A stretch of DNA of 51,996 bases from Verrucomicrobiota bacterium (GTDB taxonomy: Bacteria > Verrucomicrobiota > Verrucomicrobiia > Opitutales > Opitutaceae): NCBI GenBank assembly GCA_963205455.1, contig CAUJJL010000083.1:1-51996 (forward strand), in the 5' to 3' direction. The position numbers and the translations under genes are program-made. The notes under the pieces were generated by a model. It had not been told where the DNA came from. It saw only the letters and a program-made list of their open reading frames with translations, and ran no database searches. The first letter of the stretch is position 1. Each line of letters starts with the position of its first letter. Below, piece after piece: positions 1 to 9,188 of the stretch.

Positions 1-1175
1 TCTTCAAGGGAATTCCTTTGCCTATCCAAATCCACAACACCTTCCTTTGATACATGATACAACCCAATTCCAAGGCAAAGTAGCCAGGCAGCCAGACAGA
101 CCCGGCCCACCAGTCTGAACCTGTGGGGCAGCGGTGCAACCTCCACCGTATACAGAAACAATATCGCCTGACAAATCATCGCGATGGCGATGACATCACA
201 ATATCGTGGCGCAGGAAAGCCTCCCCCGCTTCCGCGGCCATACGCCAAGCCCCCAATGTTCATGATGCACCATGCGTAAAGCAGCACAAAAAATATCGGA
301 GCCTGCCGATAGGTTCTGGACCCCAGTGAAACAATAATGAATACAACAAGAGGCCCATGCCAGAATAGCAGCAACGTTTCGTGGTGGGAAGTAGGCCAGG
401 CAAGGCAGTGAATGAAGTAGGTCGCAAAATCAGCAATTGTCTTGGCTCGAAGCACCTCATGCCACGGCGGTGAATACATCAGGAACAAGCCCGTGCACAG
501 AATAGCGAAAGAAAATAGCACCGAAACCACCCACGGCGTAACTCTCCCGTTTCTTCGCCCAGAGGATACAAGCATTATACCGCCAATAGCTGGCACCGTC
601 CAAAGGAAACCAGATCCCATAGTAAATAACGCCAGGAGTCCGCACACCGCGCCGACAAAACGAAGCCCAATACCCGCCCTGTCCTGGCACGCGGCATAAA
701 TCGCGACGCAAGAGAACAGTATCAGGAAGTAGAACGATGTCTGGAAACCCGAAACTATATTCTGCCAAGCCATCAGCGACGCACCAAAAGCCAGCATGAT
801 TGCCGCCACAATGGCCCATCTCGATTTTGGCAAATGCCTGCAGGCGATCAGGAATTGTACCGCGAGAGCGGCGGCATAGACAAGACCACCAACTCCGCTT
901 TGCACGCGGTTGTCCCATTGGCGTCCAAGTAACGTCAATCCGGCGCTGACACCCAAACTCACGTATAAACGATGCTCGTTGTGCGGTTTTAGGAAATTGC
1001 CGAGCCAAGGTTCACCATTCAGGATTGCAGCCTCCAGCCATTGACACTCCTTGATCAGCGCATCGTTCGTCGGCACATTGACCGAATAGCGATCTATAAC
1101 CCAGAAACGCGCCCCCACGACGATCAGAAATATTCCAAATGCAAGCCCGTACAGACAAAATCTTCGCGATCTCAT
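1..1175 (-). CDS. Polytopic membrane protein, C-terminus outside window
   Basis: An open frame starts at an ATG at 1175 and runs without a stop off the left edge, giving at least 391 codons. The N-terminus (MRSRRFCLYGLAFGIFLIVV) is a basic patch followed by a hydrophobic helix. The rest alternates hydrophobic segments with short loops, as in integral membrane proteins with many spans. After the first helix comes a loop with the stretch FLKPHNEHR. Such topology is common among membrane glycosyltransferase-like proteins and O-antigen-related proteins, but I see no diagnostic catalytic motif. The neighbouring methyltransferase on the same strand and the A+T-richer composition fit a surface-polysaccharide locus. 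Smaller ORFs in other frames here are shadows. The coding call is firm; the function is inferred only from topology and context. Confidence 0.75.
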   Translation of the reverse strand, partial: MRSRRFCLYGLAFGIFLIVVGARFWVIDRYSVNVPTNDALIKECQWLEAAILNGEPWLGNFLKPHNEHRLYVSLGVSAGLTLLGRQWDNRVQSGVGGLVYAAALAVQFLIACRHLPKSRWAIVAAIMLAFGASLMAWQNIVSGFQTSFYFLILFSCVAIYAACQDRAGIGLRFVGAVCGLLALFTMGSGFLWTVPAIGGIMLVSSGRRNGRVTPWVVSVLFSFAILCTGLFLMYSPPWHEVLRAKTIADFATYFIHCLAWPTSHHETLLLFWHGPLVVFIIVSLGSRTYRQAPIFFVLLYAWCIMNIGGLAYGRGSGGGFPAPRYCDVIAIAMICQAILFLYTVEVAPLPHRFRLVGRVCLAAWLLCLGIGLYHVSKEGVVDLDRQRNSLE

Positions 1176-1297
1176 TTGGAAAAGATCTCTGTTCCTTCAA
1201 ACGGCGACCATTCTAAAGTTCCTGTTGCCTCCTATAACGTTATCCCAAGCCGTCCGGGTAGCGAAACTCGATTGCTGAAGATGGCTTCTCATGAACA

Positions 1298-2299
1298 CTA
1301 TTGCGGCGGAGCTTGCAAATTGCCCCTCGGGTATTCCCCTTGGGTGGCTACCTGGGTTGGTACAGGCCATTCAAGCTTCGACTCCGCCACCTTCTCAACA
1401 ATGCTGGACGAACCCAGGTAGGCTTTGCGAGTTTCGGGGAGATCGCGAGTGACCGGATTGGCACGACATGAATGTATTCGGGCCGGCTCCCCAACCGCCA
1501 CTTCTAAAACTCGAAATCCAGTGGCAGAATTGAATATGGCATTCCAGGTAAACTCTGAATAGCGCCAGAAATCCCAAGGCTCCTCATGCACTGGCCAGGT
1601 CTGATGTGTCTGAGTGAATACAATTCCACCCGGTCGGAGAACTTTATTAAATTCAAGTGCAACTTTCCAGGGCATCGCCAGGTGTTCAAAGACTGAGAAC
1701 GAGATGATGGCAGCAATTGATCCCGGTTCGACTAGTGACGCCAATTTGTGCGCATCACCTACAATATCCACGTTCGGGCCCTCACAAATATCAATGCCGA
1801 TATATTCACAATTCCACGGAATAAGTTCTCGGCGTGTTATTGCGGACCGAGCGCGTGATCCTACCTCCAGTACACGGCCGGGCGAAAGCTGATCAAGGCG
1901 CTTGGCAAATGAAGCCCAAAGTTGAAAATAGCGATCATCTGAAGCGCCCTGTTCAAGGACCGAGCGGCCGAGATACCGCATTCCATCCGCAGTCTCAAAT
2001 ACAAGGCTGAAATCCCTTCCTATGAAATTCCGAGGTGGTGTAAGCCAATCATCAAATCGACACCGTTTCGCACCTTCTCCGATATTCGCTGCCACATCTG
2101 GACTTGGCTGGCCAAAACTCTCCAACAAATAGACATGCTCCCCATCGCCAAAAACCGCATGGACTCGAACTATTGGCTCCTTGCTCAAGTAACACCATCC
2201 CGCCAATCGAAGCCTTTCAAAATAGGCTGCTGCCTCATCGATCTTCCAGATAAGATCAGGGTTGATTGGTAGATTGCTCGGCTTAGGCATTCCAAACAT
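1298..2299 (-). CDS. Class I SAM-dependent methyltransferase (Methyltransf_11-like)
   Basis: The C-terminal half carries a Rossmann methyltransferase. Motif I is VLEVGSRARS (about residues 148-157 of the frame from 2314), followed by an acidic end of strand 2 in YIGIDICEGPNVDIVGDAH. The post-motif ISFSVFEHLAMPWKVALEF and the strand VLRPGGIVF are typical of Methyltransf_11 proteins. The N-terminal 100 residues resemble no domain I know. I prefer the ATG at 2299 over a TTG at 2314. The stop lies about 120 bp before the start of the downstream membrane protein gene. Substrate unknown; a role in modifying a surface glycan or lipid is inferred from the neighbour. Base composition is lower in G+C than most of the window. 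Confidence 0.85.
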   Translation of the reverse strand: MFGMPKPSNLPINPDLIWKIDEAAAYFERLRLAGWCYLSKEPIVRVHAVFGDGEHVYLLESFGQPSPDVAANIGEGAKRCRFDDWLTPPRNFIGRDFSLVFETADGMRYLGRSVLEQGASDDRYFQLWASFAKRLDQLSPGRVLEVGSRARSAITRRELIPWNCEYIGIDICEGPNVDIVGDAHKLASLVEPGSIAAIISFSVFEHLAMPWKVALEFNKVLRPGGIVFTQTHQTWPVHEEPWDFWRYSEFTWNAIFNSATGFRVLEVAVGEPARIHSCRANPVTRDLPETRKAYLGSSSIVEKVAESKLEWPVPTQVATQGEYPRGNLQAPPQ

Positions 2300-2588
2300 A
2301 AGCTTAAAGGCCAAACCAAGCGCTTCTCCTTAGCAACACCTCTCTATCCCAGGCTACCCGCTTCGCCGCAAAGCTTGGTGCACACTCTTGCCCAAGAATC
2401 GCTTGTACTCTATCAGATTCAAGTATACCGGCCAAATGTCGCATGAAGAATCCAGTTCAATCTCGCTCGCCCTAGCATGCGTTGCATAAAACGCAGTGCC
2501 TCGGCGCCGACCGATCGACTAGTTAGCCGCCACCCAATTGAGCCCTAGATCCATACCCCGCAGTCACTTGGTCACCGGACTCAACCGC

Positions 2589-4037
2589 ATGACGGTCGCC
2601 TACCTGGGGCTTCCGGTGGTTCTGTGGGTCTGGGGATGGCTCGCCTGGCCTTGGGCTACTCTGCTCTCGGTATGCATCATCGCCGCATGTGTTGGAGGAA
2701 TCAGGCCGATCGGTCGGGTGCAGGAGGAGTGGCGTCGGCGCCAGGAGCTGTCCGCGCAGTTCCCGCCCTGGGTGGTGCTGGTCATCGTCGCCATCGGATG
2801 CCTCTGGAGCCTGTATTCCGGGGCGGGCGGATTCGTGTACCAGAATCCGGATTGGGACAAACATTCCGCCGTGCTCAAGGACCTGATCGAAGCGCCCTGG
2901 CCCGTGGCCTATCGTCTGGAAGCGGGCGACATCCCCCTGGTCTACTACCTGGCCTACTACCTCCCGGCCGCGCTAGTGGGCAAATTCGCGGGTTGGTGGT
3001 GGGCGAATGTCGCCTTGCTGGTATGGACAGCCTTGGGAGTGTGCGTCGCGCTCCATTGGTTCGTGCTGCTTGTGCAGAAACGGCCTCTGCTCTCCGCCCT
3101 CATCTTTGTCTTTGCCAACGGGCTGGATTTTCTCGGTCAACGCATCGTCAGTGGAACGCCCCTCCCTCCTTCCGCGGAGCACATCGATTGGTGGGCGGGA
3201 TGGCTCTTTCTCAGTTTTCCCGGTCACCTCTCTCAACTGGCCTGGGCGCCCCAGCACTCGATCGCCGCCTGGCTGGTCATCGGCTCCATGGCCGTCCAGC
3301 TCCCGCAGCAGGACGGACTAAACCGCCTAGGACTACCCGGCGCGCTTGCGGCATTCTGGTCGCCGTTCACGGTCGTGGGTCTCGCGCCGTTCTTCCTGAT
3401 CGCCGTGATTTTCAAACGCGGACGCGGCGCGCTGCATTGGATAAATCTCACTGCCATTCCCATTCTGCTGGCTGCGATTCTCTATTACGGCTCGAGCACC
3501 GCCAGCCCACCCCGCGCCTGGCTGTGGGATGCCGTCAATCTGCGCGAAGACGGCATTCGCTTCATCCTGTTTCATCTTCTTGAATGGGGCATCTTCTACT
3601 TTTTCGCGCGCGAGCTTCGATCCGCGGGAGATCGCTGGCTGCGCCTGCTCTTCTGGTGCCTGCCTGTGGTCCTGGTCGCCTCGTCCCTGTATCGTTTCGG
3701 CATCTTCAACGACTCCTGCATGCGCTTTCCGATCCCTGCCCTGTTTCTGCTCTGGGGCGGCGTCGCCCGTTCAATGAATGCCCACCCAGGCCAGCTTGAA
3801 TCGCGCATCCTTGCGCTGCTGCTTGTATTCGGAGCCATGGGATCCCTTCCCGAACTCCTGCGTGCGTGGCGCATGCCCTCGCTGAACATCGAGGACGAAT
3901 CCGTCCGCGTCCATGTTCCTCAATTGGATGGAGGCATCTCCGAGCAGTATCTCGGTTCGAAAGAGTCCTTTTTCTTTCGTCACCTTGCACGGAACTCCGA
4001 GGGCATTCCCATTTCCTCCACGCCCACGGCTCCGTAA
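2589..4037 (+). CDS. Polytopic membrane protein of unknown function
   Basis: A 482-residue protein from the ATG at 2589; an upstream TTG at 2538 would add 17 residues. About ten hydrophobic segments are visible, starting with TVAYLGLPVVLWVWGWLAW and including PWVVLVIVAIGCLW and WWWANVALLVWTALGVCVAL. A long loop after the third segment contains NPDWDKHSAVLKDLIEAPWP, which resembles the acidic first loop of GT-C-fold membrane glycosyltransferases. That similarity is suggestive only. The tail (about 60 residues) is soluble. The gene converges with the pseudopilin cassette, with 19 bp between the two stop codons. G+C is high, unlike the two genes to the left, so it may belong to the core genome rather than the polysaccharide patch. 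Confidence 0.8.
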   Translation: MTVAYLGLPVVLWVWGWLAWPWATLLSVCIIAACVGGIRPIGRVQEEWRRRQELSAQFPPWVVLVIVAIGCLWSLYSGAGGFVYQNPDWDKHSAVLKDLIEAPWPVAYRLEAGDIPLVYYLAYYLPAALVGKFAGWWWANVALLVWTALGVCVALHWFVLLVQKRPLLSALIFVFANGLDFLGQRIVSGTPLPPSAEHIDWWAGWLFLSFPGHLSQLAWAPQHSIAAWLVIGSMAVQLPQQDGLNRLGLPGALAAFWSPFTVVGLAPFFLIAVIFKRGRGALHWINLTAIPILLAAILYYGSSTASPPRAWLWDAVNLREDGIRFILFHLLEWGIFYFFARELRSAGDRWLRLLFWCLPVVLVASSLYRFGIFNDSCMRFPIPALFLLWGGVARSMNAHPGQLESRILALLLVFGAMGSLPELLRAWRMPSLNIEDESVRVHVPQLDGGISEQYLGSKESFFFRHLARNSEGIPISSTPTAP

Positions 4038-4056
4038 CCCCCGTTCCCCTTTTCAC

Positions 4057-6840
4057 CTAAAGGTCGGCCGGTCCCAGCCAGCGGAAGGCGGTGACAATGA
4101 ACCTCCGGCCCTCGGGGTACCGCACCGGATCCGGTGCGATGATGTCCCCGGAGCCAGCCGGTGTCCCCGCTGGAGTGGGTGCCAGCGACGGAATCCGCTG
4201 CACCGTGGCCTCGCACCAGGAGCGCGCTTCAATTTCGCCGGTCGCCGGGTTTGCAACATCACCATAACATCGCACGAGAAACGTGTCCGACCTAGGCGCA
4301 ATAAAGGGCGCGATGGCACTGAGAATATCCGCTTGAGTCAGCCAGGCGGGAGACTGCGCAACAGCGGAAGGCAGCGCGTCGTTGATGCCTGCCTCCGCAA
4401 TGCCTCGCTCAAGGATCCCCGAGTTGGCGAATTCCTCGATCGACGTGAACGGTGCCCCACGACGCCGAATCGATGCCACCACGGATTCCGCGAGGCGTTC
4501 CACGTGCGCGATGCTCATCGCCCGCACCCCCAGGGCGTACGCATCTTCGTCGGAAGGAACGCGCATGGGATCCGTTGTGAAGTGGCGCGCTGTGTGTGCG
4601 AAACGAAATTGAGCGTTGGCAATCGAGATGAAACCCGCGCTCCCGGCATCCCACCCCGAAGCATTCATCCCCGCCAGCACGCACATCCAGGCATCCTTGC
4701 TGGTGGAATTCACATTGAACGCGCCGCGCATCAGCAGAAATGCAGCCGCATAGTCGCGATCCAACAGGTGCCGAGCCGACGGCGTGCACGGATCTGCACG
4801 GTCTCCCAGAGGAATCTCAGCCGTCGAGGGCGCACAGTGTTCGAGCCAGGGATTGGGCAGCGGCAACGGAAGTGCGGGATCAAACGCGGCCCACCGGGGA
4901 ATGGTGGACAAAAAGAAGCGATCAAAAATCGAATTGGCCGCACCTCCCCAGGGATTGCCGACCGCGTTGGGGCGCGCCGATACGAGGTGCTGGAGTTGTC
5001 CCACCGAGACAACCTCCTGACGCGGAAGCTCCGCCAGGCAATAGCGGCGCGCTGCATTGAAGACCGTCCCTCCACCCGTCGCGATGTCCCCACGATTCTC
5101 CTCCGGATGGCGGCTCCAGGAACCTTCGAGTGGCTCGAACGCCTCCGCGCGGGTGACGCCGCTCCGGGGATCCAACGAATCGGCGCGGGAGCCGTTCATC
5201 CAGAACGACCGCTCATTGCGCAGGGCAAAACCTAAGCCGAAGGTGGCTTCTTGCGGATTCGCGATGGGTTCGACCGACATGCTGGCGGCGTCGTAGGGCA
5301 TTGCCGGTTGATAGCGCGCCGCCTGATTGCTGCCGACAAACAGGCGGAACTCGGGAGAGTCCTCCGCATCGATCGCCGGACATGCCACCTCCAATTCTTC
5401 CACCAGGGGATCGTCAGGCAGCGCGCCGACCTCACTGATGCGGATATCTCCGAGACTGCCTGAACGGCTGAGCGAGTCACCGCCTTTCAGGATCAGGATT
5501 TCGCCCGGCCTCCAGGTCGTGGCCGGATCAATCGTGAATCTCCCAACATGATCCGCAAAATTCACGGTCAGCACGCGCGCACCATACGTCACCCCAATCG
5601 TAGGCATTTTCGAGATCTCCAACGAAACGGGATTGGCCCCGATCGAGAGCCCGCAGGTGAACGGATTCCACAGTTCGGCCTGAATCTCCCTGCGCAACCA
5701 GAGGGCCTGGTCCAGGGGATTCCGATAGAATCGCACCTTGACGAGGCACTCTGTCAACACGGGAGCGACGGAAAATCCCAGACCGAAACCCGACGAGGAA
5801 GGATCGCTGCCGCCAGCAATCACGTGGTTGGAAATGCCCGTTTCAGTGACGCCGCCAGGACGGTTAAGGAGCATCTGTCTGATCGCCGGATCCTCGACAT
5901 CGGGCGTATCGGAGAGATCCTGGCGCAACCGCGCCATCTCCCCGCTGTGATCGACGAGGACTGCGCGACTGCAATCGGTGATGGAGTGGAACAGGTAACG
6001 CACACGCGAGCGCGAGATCAGCGGACTCACCATCGGAAGCTGGTTTCGGGCAACGACCCGCTCGAAACGAGCTGCGCATGACACGATGTCCAGCCCCGGA
6101 AAAAGGAGGTCAGACCTGAGGAAGGAGGGCCTCATCTGATTGAGGCGGATACCGGCATCGGTGTCGGAGATCCAATTCACTCCAGCAGCAATCCCACCGG
6201 TGTTCTCCAGCGGTGGCGGCAAATTGTCGTAGTCGAGTCCACGCGATCCCACTCCCGCCGCTACGCTGGCTTTGATTCCTTCGTCACCAATCCAATAGGC
6301 AAAATGCCCGGCGGCCGCGGACGGATTCTCCGCTTCCTGCTGATTTGCCGCCGACGGAATCGGAATCGCGGGTAGTTTGATGCGCTGGGCTGGATTGGAA
6401 ACGGTCCCAAGGTCCACGAGCATCACTTCACCCGGCGAAGTTGACGTGGCGGGGTCCGGCGCGGATGCGGGCTGGACTGCAAGTGGATCCGAGGAGTGAT
6501 TGCCGCTCACAAGCCAAGTCTGGAGCACTGGCTGACCATTGCTCCTTTTCCATACTCCCGTCCAAGCGGGCTGGGCAGGGGCGACAATATCCGCGCGTGC
6601 GGTGAAGCGCTGATCGGGTCCGGCGGTCGCCTGCAAATGCGCGAGGGCCAGATCAAGCGCACAGCGCGCATTGCGGCGGCTCTGCGCCTCGGATTCGCGA
6701 TTCGTGCCGAGGCGAGACTCGACCCGCAGCAGAAGTCCCAGGCTGACTGCCACGCCGGCAACCACCGCCAGCGCGATCAACGACGCGATCAACACAAAGC
6801 CCGATCCTCGATGAGCGCGCGTCCTGTTTTCAGAGGGCAT
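4057..6840 (-). CDS. Verru_Chthon cassette protein A (GspK-like minor pseudopilin)
   Basis: This 927-residue protein is the last gene of a six-gene pseudopilin cassette. It begins with a short basic leader (MPSENRTRAHRGSG) and then a hydrophobic helix, FVLIASLIALAVVAGVAVSL. Unlike its neighbours it has no Glu at position +5 after the putative cleavage site, a hallmark of the tip pseudopilin GspK. The large, mostly soluble remainder is rich in surface-type sequence. Gene order and size match Verru_Chthon cassette protein A (TIGR02600 as I recall it). The start overlaps the end of the preceding gene by 11 bp, so translation is probably coupled. The likely site is the inner membrane facing the periplasm, as part of a type II secretion or type IV pilus-like assembly. 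The role of the cassette is not established. Confidence 0.85.
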   Translation of the reverse strand: MPSENRTRAHRGSGFVLIASLIALAVVAGVAVSLGLLLRVESRLGTNRESEAQSRRNARCALDLALAHLQATAGPDQRFTARADIVAPAQPAWTGVWKRSNGQPVLQTWLVSGNHSSDPLAVQPASAPDPATSTSPGEVMLVDLGTVSNPAQRIKLPAIPIPSAANQQEAENPSAAAGHFAYWIGDEGIKASVAAGVGSRGLDYDNLPPPLENTGGIAAGVNWISDTDAGIRLNQMRPSFLRSDLLFPGLDIVSCAARFERVVARNQLPMVSPLISRSRVRYLFHSITDCSRAVLVDHSGEMARLRQDLSDTPDVEDPAIRQMLLNRPGGVTETGISNHVIAGGSDPSSSGFGLGFSVAPVLTECLVKVRFYRNPLDQALWLRREIQAELWNPFTCGLSIGANPVSLEISKMPTIGVTYGARVLTVNFADHVGRFTIDPATTWRPGEILILKGGDSLSRSGSLGDIRISEVGALPDDPLVEELEVACPAIDAEDSPEFRLFVGSNQAARYQPAMPYDAASMSVEPIANPQEATFGLGFALRNERSFWMNGSRADSLDPRSGVTRAEAFEPLEGSWSRHPEENRGDIATGGGTVFNAARRYCLAELPRQEVVSVGQLQHLVSARPNAVGNPWGGAANSIFDRFFLSTIPRWAAFDPALPLPLPNPWLEHCAPSTAEIPLGDRADPCTPSARHLLDRDYAAAFLLMRGAFNVNSTSKDAWMCVLAGMNASGWDAGSAGFISIANAQFRFAHTARHFTTDPMRVPSDEDAYALGVRAMSIAHVERLAESVVASIRRRGAPFTSIEEFANSGILERGIAEAGINDALPSAVAQSPAWLTQADILSAIAPFIAPRSDTFLVRCYGDVANPATGEIEARSWCEATVQRIPSLAPTPAGTPAGSGDIIAPDPVRYPEGRRFIVTAFRWLGPADL

Positions 6841-8008
6841 GGCTCAAGACCTGAATGTGGCTCACGTAGACATGGGAGTGCTTCGCGGCCAGTGACCACC
6901 AATACGAGCCGTCGTCCTCGAATCCCGCGGTCCGCACAACCCTGCCTGATTCGAAGGCCTCAATCATCCGCGCACCCTCTTCCGTAAGAATGCGGACCAT
7001 GACATCGATGCGCGACGGGAAACCATAGGCCATGTCCGCCGCACCATATGTCGATTCCGTACCAACAGTGGGAGGGATCGCCGCCGGGCGAAGTCTCCCG
7101 TCGTTCACGGTGGCGGCGAATCCACGGACGGGCGTTCTCTCGGGCATGAGCATGGGAAAACGCTGAACCAGTTTGCCCGTTGCATCCTCGCGCACCCAAC
7201 ACCGCACACCAAAATCGATCACGTTGTTTCCCAAAACCTGTTCATACCGCCGCGGGGTGCGGAGGTTGCCGACATTGTCGATGCGACCGGCATCGCCGCG
7301 GTTGTAGTTCGGAGGCGTGCTCGGGGAAAACAGATCGTATCCGACGCCAAAAGTTGAATCCGGATCATCCCAGTCGTCATTCGCCGGTCGCGCGGAACTC
7401 CGATACAGCAGGTACCGGACGGGCGTGTGGGAGCCCGTCGGAGCGGTCGCGGAGGCAGTCAGCCGCCGTCTGACAAGTTGATACCCGACGGCTCGCGGCG
7501 CAGAAAGATTGTGAAGACTTGACTGTGTATCGGGCTGTGTCGTGAAGAGTCGAAACCACACCCCAGCCTGACCGAATCGCGATTTGGAAAACGGCTCGCC
7601 ATCGGCCGGAATATAAAGCGATGACGAGGGGTCTCCGGGGGACTCTGCTGCGGGTTTGACGCAACCCTCCCATGTCGCATCGGACATCGACGCGTCTCCT
7701 TTTCCAACTTGAGGAGCGGACTGAAACGTTGCGGCCATCCAGACACTGCCATCGCACTTGAAGACTGCTCCTTCGATGTCCTGGGCGATCCTGTCGAAAA
7801 TCAGATCAGCCTGTGCGCGCGTTGTGATCCTGCCCGACAGCCGCTGCCATACGGATGCCGCCTGAATCGTGATTGCCGAGATCAGCGCAACGAGTGCACC
7901 TGCGACCATGAGAGCGACCATCAGCTCAACGAGCGTGAATGCAGACCTCAGGCACTTCCTCGAACTGGGGCACTTCATTTCCATCTTCGTCTTCACTGCG
8001 GAAGGCAC
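6830..8008 (-). CDS. Verru_Chthon cassette protein C (GspJ-like pseudopilin)
   Basis: A 392-residue pseudopilin. A basic leader ends in RSA and is followed by the classic FTLVELMVALMVAGALVALI, with Glu at +5 of the mature protein. The frame begins at a GTG at 8008; an in-frame ATG at 7984 would give a shorter leader. The size and the position between cassette proteins B and A fit Verru_Chthon cassette protein C and the GspJ slot of the minor pseudopilin complex. The start overlaps the preceding gene by 16 bp and the end overlaps the next by 11 bp, so the set is very probably one translationally coupled operon. Cleavage and N-methylation by a prepilin peptidase would be expected; none is encoded here. 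Confidence 0.85.
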   Translation of the reverse strand: MPSAVKTKMEMKCPSSRKCLRSAFTLVELMVALMVAGALVALISAITIQAASVWQRLSGRITTRAQADLIFDRIAQDIEGAVFKCDGSVWMAATFQSAPQVGKGDASMSDATWEGCVKPAAESPGDPSSSLYIPADGEPFSKSRFGQAGVWFRLFTTQPDTQSSLHNLSAPRAVGYQLVRRRLTASATAPTGSHTPVRYLLYRSSARPANDDWDDPDSTFGVGYDLFSPSTPPNYNRGDAGRIDNVGNLRTPRRYEQVLGNNVIDFGVRCWVREDATGKLVQRFPMLMPERTPVRGFAATVNDGRLRPAAIPPTVGTESTYGAADMAYGFPSRIDVMVRILTEEGARMIEAFESGRVVRTAGFEDDGSYWWSLAAKHSHVYVSHIQVLSHAL

Positions 8009-8514
8009 GTACGGACGGTGAGTCGACTGCGCTCATGAGCAGGCGTCGGCGCGCCATCGGGTTGCGACGCGGGCCACATGAGTCTCACGGAAAGGATCAA
8101 GGCCTCGGTCCCGCTTGCCGCGCCCGCGCGCCACCGCGCGGTGTCATTGACGAGCACGACTTCAAAAAAATGTGCCTGGTCAAAGCGCTCGTACCCTCGA
8201 GCCCGGATCTCATCCGAAGTACCAACAAATTCAACTCCCCGATCAACAAAGAGTTTCCTGCCGTCCCATGCTGCGAGTTCCTCCAGTTCATCCTCCGCAA
8301 TCAAGTGATTGTCGACGAACGACCGGCCGCCATGTTCCAACAAATGGGACAGGACAGCATCCACCGCATCGTTCGCGCTCCGTCTGAGGTCGTGATCGAT
8401 TGCTCCCTGGATCGTCGAGGAAAGCACTCCGAGCAGAATCAGCAGCCCACCCGAGACAATGCCCAGGGCCATCAGGGTTTCCACCAGCGTAAATCCCAGG
8501 CACTTCTCCTTCAT
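7993..8514 (-). CDS. Verru_Chthon cassette protein B (GspI-like pseudopilin)
   Basis: A 173-residue protein with leader MKEKCLG and mature start FTLVETLMALGIVSGGLLIL: Gly at -1, Phe at +1, Glu at +5, a textbook type IV prepilin signal. Length and position match Verru_Chthon cassette protein B and the GspI slot. The ATG overlaps the stop of the preceding gene in a TGATG junction (8512-8516), so translational coupling is likely. The soluble part has no motif I recognise. It is probably a minor pseudopilin embedded in the inner membrane before assembly. Confidence 0.85.
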   Translation of the reverse strand: MKEKCLGFTLVETLMALGIVSGGLLILLGVLSSTIQGAIDHDLRRSANDAVDAVLSHLLEHGGRSFVDNHLIAEDELEELAAWDGRKLFVDRGVEFVGTSDEIRARGYERFDQAHFFEVVLVNDTARWRAGAASGTEALILSVRLMWPASQPDGAPTPAHERSRLTVRTCLPQ

Positions 8515-9176
8515 CAGAATGCGGAGGCGTTGGGCACCCGGGTCAGCGCACCGTATTGACTCACCCGGATCCCACTGATTTCACCGGGATGGTTGAAGGA
8601 GATCACCTTCGATCCGGCGGTGGGCTGGATATCGCCGGGTGAAAGTACCAGTGTCGCTCCAGCCGTATTTCCCTGGGAATTGAATTCGACAAAGTAGCAA
8701 CGGCTCGACTGATGCCGGTCGCCTACGAGGATATCATGCACAGCGTCATCGGAAATGCGCGAGACGGGCGCATCACCCCATCCTCCGGGATGCAGCGAGG
8801 GTGGAGCAGACCCCGGAACCAGGCGGATGCTTCCTGGAAGGCATAGCGGAGCATCCGCTGCACGCCAGGTTCCGCCCGCATCGGCAATGGCAACGAGCAC
8901 ACCCCGCAACTGGAGCTCTACCGGCGTATCGATCCCCGTTTCGGAATACACCAGCAGGCGACAGGCCTTTCTTGAGACGATGGCACGACTGCGTGCCGTG
9001 GCGAGTTGTCCGGCAAGCAGATCCTGCGCCGCCACCATCGATCGAGTTTCCCGACCTTCGCGAAACCTGAGGACCGCGGGGATTGATAGCGCTGTCAGAA
9101 GCGACATCACGACCAGCAGCTCAATGAGTGAAAACGCGCGTGTCTTTGCGCAATGGCCAGGTTTGAGAGTGTTCAT
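8514..9176 (-). CDS. Verru_Chthon cassette protein D (GspH-like pseudopilin)
   Basis: A 220-residue protein with leader MNTLKPGHCAKTRA and mature start FSLIELLVVMSLLTALSIPAV, with Glu at +5. The following region, with LLAGQLATARSRAIVSRKACRLLVY, is typical of GspH/FimT-like minor pseudopilins and of Verru_Chthon cassette protein D. The gene follows another pseudopilin after 12 bp and overlaps the next by the TGATG junction. The cleavage residue at -1 is Ala rather than Gly, which prepilin peptidases can tolerate. The assignment to D, H-like, rests on this motif pattern plus cassette order D-B-C-A. Confidence 0.85.
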   Translation of the reverse strand: MNTLKPGHCAKTRAFSLIELLVVMSLLTALSIPAVLRFREGRETRSMVAAQDLLAGQLATARSRAIVSRKACRLLVYSETGIDTPVELQLRGVLVAIADAGGTWRAADAPLCLPGSIRLVPGSAPPSLHPGGWGDAPVSRISDDAVHDILVGDRHQSSRCYFVEFNSQGNTAGATLVLSPGDIQPTAGSKVISFNHPGEISGIRVSQYGALTRVPNASAF

Positions 9177-9188
9177 GAGTCGTGACCC

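Noticed and set aside
457..1008. 183-codon minus-strand ORF, seemingly a cysteine- and arginine-rich protein
   Set aside because: Another minus-strand frame from 1175 is open through to the edge and encodes regular membrane helices; the ORF is a shadow of it.
2624..3583. 319-codon plus-strand ORF inside the membrane protein gene
   Set aside because: Arg/Gly/Pro-rich frame-shifted product of the real gene, with no domain.
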